From Bacillus sp. E(2018) (GTDB taxonomy: Bacteria > Bacillota > Bacilli > Bacillales > Fictibacillaceae), in contig NZ_SCOL01000001.1 of assembly GCF_005503015.1 (NCBI RefSeq), positions 1,302,001-1,366,000 of the forward strand: a DNA stretch of 64,000 bases. Direction: 5' to 3'. A program made the position numbers and the translations under genes. The notes below the pieces were generated by a model that saw only the letters and a list, made by a program, of their open reading frames with translations, had not been told where the DNA came from and searched no databases. Shown piece by piece: positions 57,826 through 64,000 of this stretch. The stretch's first letter is position 1. The number at the start of each line of letters is the position of its first letter.

Positions 57826-58680
57826 CTACCTTTCTCTGAAAAATGACTTTAACTTACCGATGAAAGACTTGTAAGAAACTTCTTGCTGTTTTACCGTACC
57901 AACATAGGTTTCCGCTAACTGATATACAGCTTTGGAAGCTAATGAGGATGGCTTATGAATAGAAAAGGGAATTTGTTTTTTTACAGCATGCAATACATCC
58001 TGATCCATCGGTATCTGACCTAAACAGATCAACTCTTTATGTAAGAACTGTTTACAAACATGGCTTAACTTCTCAACCGTATCTCTTCCTTCCCTTGAAT
58101 TTTCATATCGGTTGATCACTAAATAGAAGGGAAGTTCTTTATCTTTCATATAAATGAATTTCATCATAGAATAGGCATCGGTTAGTGAGGTGATCTCAGG
58201 TGTAGCGATCACCAATACCTCATGACTTGCGAGCACAAATTTTAAAGCTGTTTCTGTTGCACCTGCCCCCATATCTAAAAAGATAAAATCATAAAACCTC
58301 TCTAATTCTTCTAGTTGATTCATAAAATGTACCAACATCTCATCCGTTACGCTGGTAAGAGAACCAAAATTCCTACCGCCTGCAATCGTATGAAGTCCGT
58401 CTTTTCCTTCTTCGATGATCTCCCATACAGACAATTGATTCTGAAGCATATCCATCATATGTTTGTGAGATCTTCTTCCAAGAATCAGATCTACATTTCC
58501 CATACCTATATCAAGATCTAGCACAAGAACCCGCTTTCCCATTCGGACCAATGAAAGAGAAAGATTCACTGTGACATTCGTTTTACCTACCCCGCCTTTA
58601 CCACTGACTACAGAGATTACTCGTGCACTGTTTAACGAAGCTGAGACTAATTTTCGAAGGCTAATCGCTTGATCAAGCAT
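57826..58680 (-). CDS. flhG: MinD-like flagellar ATPase FlhG (YlxH)
   Basis: FlhG controls flagellar number and placement together with FlhF. The 284-residue ATPase has the deviant Walker A VVSGKGGVGKTNVTVNLS and Walker A' LVLDLDIGMGNVDLILG. A C-terminal amphipathic helix ends near FIGKLKSFFRER. It overlaps the end of flhF by eight bases. It has the N-terminal peptide ISLRKLVSAS, which matches the FlhF-activating DQAxxLR-type segment (DQAISLRKL). Confidence 0.95.
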   Translation of the reverse strand: MLDQAISLRKLVSASLNSARVISVVSGKGGVGKTNVTVNLSLSLVRMGKRVLVLDLDIGMGNVDLILGRRSHKHMMDMLQNQLSVWEIIEEGKDGLHTIAGGRNFGSLTSVTDEMLVHFMNQLEELERFYDFIFLDMGAGATETALKFVLASHEVLVIATPEITSLTDAYSMMKFIYMKDKELPFYLVINRYENSREGRDTVEKLSHVCKQFLHKELICLGQIPMDQDVLHAVKKQIPFSIHKPSSLASKAVYQLAETYVGTVKQQEVSYKSFIGKLKSFFRER

Positions 58681-59794
58681 GATGTGACTTTTCCTTTAAT
58701 AGCATTTGAATAAGTTCATCCGCGTCAGCCTCAAACATATCATCAGGTACGTTCTGGCCATTTGTTACATAGCCGATCGGTACATTGTTTAAGATTGAAA
58801 GATTTAATAAAGAGCCGTATGTCTTTGTTTCATCTTTCTTCGTAAAGATCACTTTATGAACAGGTAAACTCTTAAACTGACGAAAGATGGTTTCCATATC
58901 TCGATATTTTGAAGTTAAAGAAAGGACAAGATAGTTTTTCATATCCTTATCAAAATGGATGATACGTTGCAGCTCTTCGATATAAAAACGATTTAAAAAA
59001 TTTCTGCCTGCAGAGTCTACGAGAACTAGATCATAATCTTCGAACTTTTCTTTAGCTTTCTTAAAATCATCCGCTGTATAAGCTACCTCACAAGGAATGT
59101 TTAAAATTTCTGCGTACGTTTTTAGTTGGTCGATAGCAGCGATCCGATATGTATCGGTCGTAATAAACGCTACTTTCTTTCCATCTTTTAAAACCGCTTT
59201 TGCCCCAATCTTGGCGATCGTCGTTGTTTTACCAACACCAGTCGGTCCGATTAAATTTAAATATTTTGATTCGTAATGAAATCCGCCAAACTCGCTTTTA
59301 GCCATCCTTGCGCTTAAATAGCTGCTGATCCACGTATTCCAGTCATAGCTATCTCTTTCCGTTTCATCTAGACTTTCGTATTTATTGGATAGAGAAGGAA
59401 TGAGTTCTCCTAATATCGTAGAGTCCACTTCTTGATTGAAAAGAAAACTTTCCCATTCTTTAACAAATGGTACTTCATCTTCTGGCTTTTTTGATTGTAC
59501 GGTCAACGTGTGAACCATCTTCTTCAGTTGACGAATCTCCTTAGTCAATTCCTCATCTTGAAAGACAGGTTGCTGCTCTTTTACAATACTCTTGTTATGA
59601 ACCTTTGTTTGCTGATAATCTACGTCTTGATCTAATCCAGCGAAAATTTCAACCACTTTCTTTGTGAAGAATCCGAAGAAACCTCCAACTTGAACCTCTC
59701 TTGTATTTAAAATGACCGCACCGCTGCCAAGATCTGACCTTACTAATTTCATAGCTTCTGGCAAGTTCTGTGCTGTATACTTCTTCACTTTCAT
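58673..59794 (-). CDS. flhF: SRP-type GTPase FlhF
   Basis: FlhF is an SRP-family GTPase that positions flagellar basal bodies. The 373-residue protein has an N-terminal basic B domain (MKVKKYTAQNLPEAMKLVRS), an NG domain with G1 GPTGVGKTTTIAKIG (about residues 183-197), ITTDTYRIAAIDQLKTY and LVDSAGRNF, and the G4-like FTKKDET. The start overlaps the flhA stop by one base. The motifs are complete. Confidence 0.97.
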   Translation of the reverse strand: MKVKKYTAQNLPEAMKLVRSDLGSGAVILNTREVQVGGFFGFFTKKVVEIFAGLDQDVDYQQTKVHNKSIVKEQQPVFQDEELTKEIRQLKKMVHTLTVQSKKPEDEVPFVKEWESFLFNQEVDSTILGELIPSLSNKYESLDETERDSYDWNTWISSYLSARMAKSEFGGFHYESKYLNLIGPTGVGKTTTIAKIGAKAVLKDGKKVAFITTDTYRIAAIDQLKTYAEILNIPCEVAYTADDFKKAKEKFEDYDLVLVDSAGRNFLNRFYIEELQRIIHFDKDMKNYLVLSLTSKYRDMETIFRQFKSLPVHKVIFTKKDETKTYGSLLNLSILNNVPIGYVTNGQNVPDDMFEADADELIQMLLKEKSHHA

Positions 59795-61827
59795 CAGATG
59801 TTCACCACCCCTACACTTTTCACTTCTAGCTCAGGTTCCAATTCGTTGTATGATAATACCGCCACATCCGGAAGATAGCGCTCAATGAGTTGCCTTACAT
59901 ACATCCTTACCGCTGGTGAACATAATAGGACGACGGATTGGTCAAAACTTCGTCCTGATTCAAGTTCAGATGTAATGCTGTCAAAGATCACTTGAGAATC
60001 TTGCGGATCTAAAGACAGGTAATTGCCATGTTCGGTTTGCTGAACAGCGTCAGCTATCTTCTTTTCTACCGATCCGCCAAGTGTAATAACATGCAACGGT
60101 TCATTTTCATTCGTATAGCTTTTTGATATCTGTCGGGACAAACCTTGTCTTACATACTCTGTTAAAAGATCTGTATCCTTTGTCATCTTTGCAAAATCAG
60201 CTAACGTTTCAAAGATTACCGCCAAGTTTCGAATCGAGATTCGCTCTCGTAAAAGTTTGGATAATACCTTTTGAACTTCACCGATCGTAAGGGCATCTGG
60301 CGTTACTTCTTCGACAATGGCTGGATATGATTCTTTTAGGTGCTCTACAAGTTGTTTCGTTTCTTGTCTGCCGATCAGTTCATGTGCGTGTTTCTTGATT
60401 ACTTCTGTTAAATGTGTTGAGACGACTGAAGGCGGATCTACAACAGTGTATCCTGAGTATTCAGCTCGTTCTTTCATCTCTTCACCAATCCAGATAGCCG
60501 GCAGACCGAATGCCGGTTCCATCGTTTCAATACCTTGTACCTCTTCATCATCGATACCTGGACTCATCGCTAAATAATGATCCAACAGCAACTCACCTTT
60601 TGCGACTTGACTGCCTTTTATTTTAATTCTGTATTCATTCGGCTGAAGCTGGATGTTGTCTCGAATCCGAACGACCGGTACGATCATTCCAAGCTCTAAA
60701 GCAAGCTGCCTTCTGATCATTACGATTCTATCCAGCAGGTCACCGCCTTGCGAAGTGTCAGCTAACGGAATGAGACTGTAGCCGAATTCAAATTCGATTG
60801 GGTCGATCTGCAGAAGATTCACAACTGATTCAGGACTTTTCAGCTGTTCAGTTTGGATGTCTTCTTCAACCACTTCTTCTTTTTCTTTTTGCTCACGCTC
60901 AGCTTTTAATAGAAGATAACCGCCGATCGCTAAGATCCCACCAATCGTAAGTGTAAAAAAATCATTGATCGGTGTGAACAACCCAAGCATGATGATGGTT
61001 CCTCCAGCAACAAAAAGCATAATAGGATAAGCAAGCAATTGTTTGCTGATATCAAATCCTAAGTTTCCTTCTGATGCTGCTCGTGTCACGATAATTCCTG
61101 TCGCTGTTGAAATGATGAGCGCTGGAATCTGAGATACTAATCCATCACCAACCGTCATTCTTGTAAATAATTCTGCACTATCACCAAAGCTAAGACCCAT
61201 CTGAAGCATCCCGATGATGATTCCGAACAACATATTGATTAAAACGATAATAATACCAGCTATTGCATCACCTTTTACAAATTTACTCGCTCCATCCATC
61301 GCTCCGTAAAAATCTGCTTCTCGTTCAATCGTTTCACGTCTTTCTTTCGCTTCCCGATCTGAAATCATACCAGCGTTCAGATCAGCATCTATACTCATCT
61401 GTTTCCCAGGCATCGCATCAAGTGTAAACCTTGCAGCTACTTCAGATACACGTTCAGATCCCTTCGTAATTACGATAAATTGAATAATAATTAGGATGAA
61501 AAATACCACGATACCAACAAGAATATTTCCACCTACAACAAATTCACCGAAAGTATGTACAACGTTTCCAGCATCTCCTGTTGAAAGGATGCTTCTCGTT
61601 GTCGAAACGTTTAGCCCTAGTCTAAAAAGCGTCACTAACAATAACAATGACGGAAATATAGAAAATTGGAGAGGCTGTGTTGTGTTCATGGCAATCAATA
61701 TGATTAAAAGTGCCAGAGATATATTCGTTATGATTAAGAAGTCCAACATAAACGTTGGCATTGGTATGACGAGCATGGCGATAATGAGAATAACGCCTGC
61801 TAAAACACTCATGTCTCTAGCTTTCAT
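59794..61827 (-). CDS. flhA: Flagellar export gate protein FlhA
   Basis: FlhA is the main gate of the flagellar type III export system. The 677-residue protein has eight membrane helices in the first 320 residues, including the conserved GAMDGASKFVKGDAIAGI block, and a large cytoplasmic domain that binds chaperones (about 345-677). The FHIPEP signature region GLNVSTTRSILSTGDAG is present. It lies between flhB and flhF. Confidence 0.98.
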   Translation of the reverse strand: MKARDMSVLAGVILIIAMLVIPMPTFMLDFLIITNISLALLIILIAMNTTQPLQFSIFPSLLLLVTLFRLGLNVSTTRSILSTGDAGNVVHTFGEFVVGGNILVGIVVFFILIIIQFIVITKGSERVSEVAARFTLDAMPGKQMSIDADLNAGMISDREAKERRETIEREADFYGAMDGASKFVKGDAIAGIIIVLINMLFGIIIGMLQMGLSFGDSAELFTRMTVGDGLVSQIPALIISTATGIIVTRAASEGNLGFDISKQLLAYPIMLFVAGGTIIMLGLFTPINDFFTLTIGGILAIGGYLLLKAEREQKEKEEVVEEDIQTEQLKSPESVVNLLQIDPIEFEFGYSLIPLADTSQGGDLLDRIVMIRRQLALELGMIVPVVRIRDNIQLQPNEYRIKIKGSQVAKGELLLDHYLAMSPGIDDEEVQGIETMEPAFGLPAIWIGEEMKERAEYSGYTVVDPPSVVSTHLTEVIKKHAHELIGRQETKQLVEHLKESYPAIVEEVTPDALTIGEVQKVLSKLLRERISIRNLAVIFETLADFAKMTKDTDLLTEYVRQGLSRQISKSYTNENEPLHVITLGGSVEKKIADAVQQTEHGNYLSLDPQDSQVIFDSITSELESGRSFDQSVVLLCSPAVRMYVRQLIERYLPDVAVLSYNELEPELEVKSVGVVNI

Positions 61828-61850
61828 CTGTAAACTCTCCTATTCATTCC

Positions 61851-62930
61851 TTACGCTTTTTTCTTTACACGGTATACAAAGGCTAAAATTTCAGCTACGG
61901 CTTTAAACAGATCTTCAGGAATCACATGCCCGATCTCAACACGAGCGTACAGCGTTCTTGCTAGAGGCTTGTTTTCTACAACCGCTACGTTATGCTCTTT
62001 TGCGATCTCTTTGATGCGTTGAGCAATTAGATCTACTCCTTTTGCTACGACTACTGGAGCATCCATGCTGTTATCGTCATACTTCAAGCAGATTGCGTAA
62101 TGTGTAGGGTTTGTGATGATAACATCTGCCTTAGGTACTTCTTGCATCATTCGCCTCATAGCCATCTGTCTTTGTTTTTCCTTGATCTTCCCTTTAATCT
62201 TAGGATCACCTTCAGATTTTTTGTATTCGTCCTTGATATCTTGTTTCGACATCCTAATATTTTTTTCAAAATCGTATTTTTGGTACATATAGTCAAGAAA
62301 CGCAAGAAAAAGTAAAACGAGTGAAGCGGCAAAGCCCATCTTGACCGCAAGTCCTCCGAATACAGGAAGTGACGATTCAATACTCACTAAGCTCATTCTT
62401 AAATAAATATCTCGCTCACTCCAAAGGATAAAAAATGTTACACCACCGATTAGTAGAATCTTAAGCATTGATTTAGATAGTTCAACAAGAGCCCTCACTG
62501 AGTAGATTCGTTTAAATCCAGATAATGGATTGATTCGTTCAAGTTTCATCTGAATCGCTTCTGTTGATAATAAAAAACCAACTTGCAAATAGTTTCCTAA
62601 GACTCCAGCGATCATAGCCGCAATCATTACAGGTGCTATGATGATAGCGACTTCAAGCGAAAGCTCCCAAAACAGTTTAGGAATACTAGATTCCGTAACA
62701 TCATAAAGCAGTTTTTTATCTAGACTATAAGCGAAGAGGTGAAGCAATCTTTGCCCCATCCAACTCCCCATAAAGGATAGAAACATAACGGATGCAAACA
62801 GCACTAGTGCAGCATTGATGTCAGCACTTTTGGCTACTTGTCCTTTTTTTCTGCTTTCCTGCCTTTTTTTTGGTGTTGCTTTCTCCGTTTTTTCTCCTGA
62901 AAAGTATTGTAGATTGATCGGATATCTCAT
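61851..62930 (-). CDS. flhB: Flagellar export switch protein FlhB
   Basis: FlhB switches export specificity after autocleavage. The 359-residue protein has four membrane helices (about 35-215) and the autocleavage NPTH in VIITNPTHYAICLKY (N269-P270 approximately), with the basic linker KEKQRQMAMRRMMQEVP before it. The N-terminus is basic. A 23-base gap separates it from flhA, and fliR is 4 bases upstream. Confidence 0.98.
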   Translation of the reverse strand: MRYPINLQYFSGEKTEKATPKKRQESRKKGQVAKSADINAALVLFASVMFLSFMGSWMGQRLLHLFAYSLDKKLLYDVTESSIPKLFWELSLEVAIIIAPVMIAAMIAGVLGNYLQVGFLLSTEAIQMKLERINPLSGFKRIYSVRALVELSKSMLKILLIGGVTFFILWSERDIYLRMSLVSIESSLPVFGGLAVKMGFAASLVLLFLAFLDYMYQKYDFEKNIRMSKQDIKDEYKKSEGDPKIKGKIKEKQRQMAMRRMMQEVPKADVIITNPTHYAICLKYDDNSMDAPVVVAKGVDLIAQRIKEIAKEHNVAVVENKPLARTLYARVEIGHVIPEDLFKAVAEILAFVYRVKKKA

Positions 62931-62934
62931 CGAC

Positions 62935-63705
62935 TTAAGCCCCTAACAATTCCATTAAGTTAATCATGCTGTCACGCATCTGATCGACCAGCATCTGAAC
63001 AGATACAAAGAATGCGGGCATTACGACTAAAAACAATACGAGAGCAATTAAGATCTTGACCGGCAGACCGATAACAAAGATGTTCATCTGCGGTACGGTT
63101 CTGGCTACGATCCCAAGTGCAAGGTCGGCTAAAAACAACGTGCCCACGATAGGAATCGCCATCTGAAGAGCAACTAAGAACATACCTGAGAACACACTTA
63201 GTACAAACTTCATGACCCCGCCATCTCCAAAATTTGATATAGCCGAATCAATGGGTAAAAATTGATAACTATAAAAGATTCCATCAAGTAACATGTGATG
63301 TGCATCTGTTGCAAGCAAGAAAAGAATCGCAAACGTATACAGATATCTCCCCATCAAGGGTGTCTGGATACCTGTTTGCGGATCGAACACATTCGCGATC
63401 GCAAAACCCATCTGTAGATCAATAAATCCGCCGGCAACTTGAATCGCGTAGAAAACGATCGCAGCAATAAATCCGATTGTTAGTCCTACCATTGCTTCTT
63501 TAATAATTAATAGAAAAAATGTAGCATCCAACGGAATTGGTTTTGGATCAACTGCGTACAACATGATCCAGGATAAAAATAACGATAATCCGATTTTATG
63601 CATCACAGGTAAATTTTTATTGGAAAACACAGGAATTGTTAAGAAAAATGCCGATACTCTAGTTAGGATTAATAAAAAAGCAGGGAAAGCCACTACATCT
63701 ACCAT
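62935..63705 (-). CDS. fliR: Flagellar export protein FliR
   Basis: FliR forms the export pore with FliP and FliQ. The 256-residue protein is almost wholly membrane-embedded, with six hydrophobic stretches and blocks such as GFAIANVFDPQTGIQTPLMG and ARTVPQMNIFVIGLPVKI. Length and position between fliQ and flhB are those of Bacillus. ATG lies 4 bases after fliQ ends. Confidence 0.97.
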   Translation of the reverse strand: MVDVVAFPAFLLILTRVSAFFLTIPVFSNKNLPVMHKIGLSLFLSWIMLYAVDPKPIPLDATFFLLIIKEAMVGLTIGFIAAIVFYAIQVAGGFIDLQMGFAIANVFDPQTGIQTPLMGRYLYTFAILFLLATDAHHMLLDGIFYSYQFLPIDSAISNFGDGGVMKFVLSVFSGMFLVALQMAIPIVGTLFLADLALGIVARTVPQMNIFVIGLPVKILIALVLFLVVMPAFFVSVQMLVDQMRDSMINLMELLGA

Positions 63706-63709
63706 TTCA

Positions 63710-63979
63710 TCATCCTATATAAGTGTGTAAATTTTGGAAGATATTTGATGTGAAACCTAGGATTTGAGAAAGCATCCACGGCCCAAAAAACACGAGTCCT
63801 ACTAACACGGCAACAATCTTTGGTATAAATGCAAGTGTTTGTTCCTGAATCTGTGTTGTTGCTTGAAATATACTGACGATTAAACCTACGATCAGGGCTA
63901 ATAACATGAGCGGACCGCACAAAAGCAAGGTCATGTATACCCCTTTTTCTGCTAAAGAAATTACAAATTGAGAATCCAT
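63710..63979 (-). CDS. fliQ: Flagellar export protein FliQ
   Basis: FliQ is the small subunit of the export pore. The 89-residue protein has two hydrophobic helices (about 15-40 and 47-72) with the family core GLIVSIFQATTQIQEQTLAFIPK. ATG follows GGGCAGGTGGAAAC. The 21 bases between its start and the right edge should hold the fliP 3' end, but too little is visible to call it. Confidence 0.97.
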   Translation of the reverse strand: MDSQFVISLAEKGVYMTLLLCGPLMLLALIVGLIVSIFQATTQIQEQTLAFIPKIVAVLVGLVFFGPWMLSQILGFTSNIFQNLHTYIG

Positions 63980-64000
63980 GTTTCCACCTGCCCTAATAGC

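Noticed and set aside
57229..57846. A 205-codon open frame on the plus strand opposite cheB
   Set aside because: It is the mirror of a well-conserved gene with all motifs, has no ribosome-binding site and no family signature; it is a shadow.
1..64000. All genes on one strand and several TTG starts
   Set aside because: Both are usual for Bacillaceae housekeeping regions; each TTG start noted has a good ribosome-binding site and the family N-terminus.
63980..64000. Possible 3' end of fliP at the right edge
   Set aside because: Only 21 bases remain; a stop codon can be read in more than one frame, so no feature is called.

Overview
The window is a 64 kb stretch of core chromosome from an endospore-forming, flagellated member of the Bacillaceae. 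The order pgsA-rodZ-ymfK-ymfJ-ymfI-ymfH-ymfF, spoIIIE-tepA-rnjB, dapA-dapG-asd-dpaB-dpaA, mlpA-ylxY-pnpA-rpsO-ribF-truB-rbfA-infB-nusA-rimP-polC-proS-rasP-dxr-cdsA-uppS-frr-pyrH-tsf-rpsB-sigD-che-flh-fli is the Bacillus subtilis order read on the minus strand. The genus cannot be fixed from this sequence. Every gene I accept is on the minus strand, so features are listed in reverse transcriptional order. There is no tRNA, rRNA, prophage, CRISPR array or transposase gene.

Layout from left to right. 1-4134: 5' part of cinA, then pgsA (phospholipid synthesis), rodZ (cell shape), ymfK, ymfJ and ymfI. 4194-6768: ymfH/ymfF, an M16 protease-like pair with one active and one inactive member. 6989-12481: nupQ-nupP-nupO-nupN, a BMP-type nucleoside ABC importer, with its probable GntR repressor nupR beside it. 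12643-17870: spoIIIE, ylzJ, tepA and rnjB. 18608-23464: a dapA-dapG-asd-dpaB-dpaA cluster that makes the diaminopimelate precursor and spore dipicolinate. 23769-28842: mlpA, ylxY, pnpA, rpsO. 28982-36152: ribF, truB and the rimP-nusA-rnpM-ylxQ-infB-ylxP-rbfA translation/transcription operon. 36309-50129: polC, proS, rasP, dxr, cdsA, uppS, frr, pyrH, tsf, rpsB. 50287-63979: the distal part of the large flagellar/chemotaxis operon, from fliQ down to swrB.

The genes are mostly housekeeping, tightly packed and often translationally coupled through ATGA or TAATG overlaps. Intergenic hairpins with U-runs separate most transcription units. Good sigma-A-like promoters are visible before rnjB, mlpA, rpsO, rimP and rpsB.

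I found no clearly new multi-gene system. The best leads are: (1) a family of intergenic repeats with inverted ends (about 6913-6970, 18117-18240, 48097-48306); (2) crossing 10-bp complementary arms between dpaB and asd, a possible undescribed cis-regulatory RNA; (3) an RNase J2 with a complete metal-binding motif; (4) YmfK, which joins an ACT-like region to a P-loop; (5) an unrecognised small protein between the sigD-proximal fapA-like gene and swrB.
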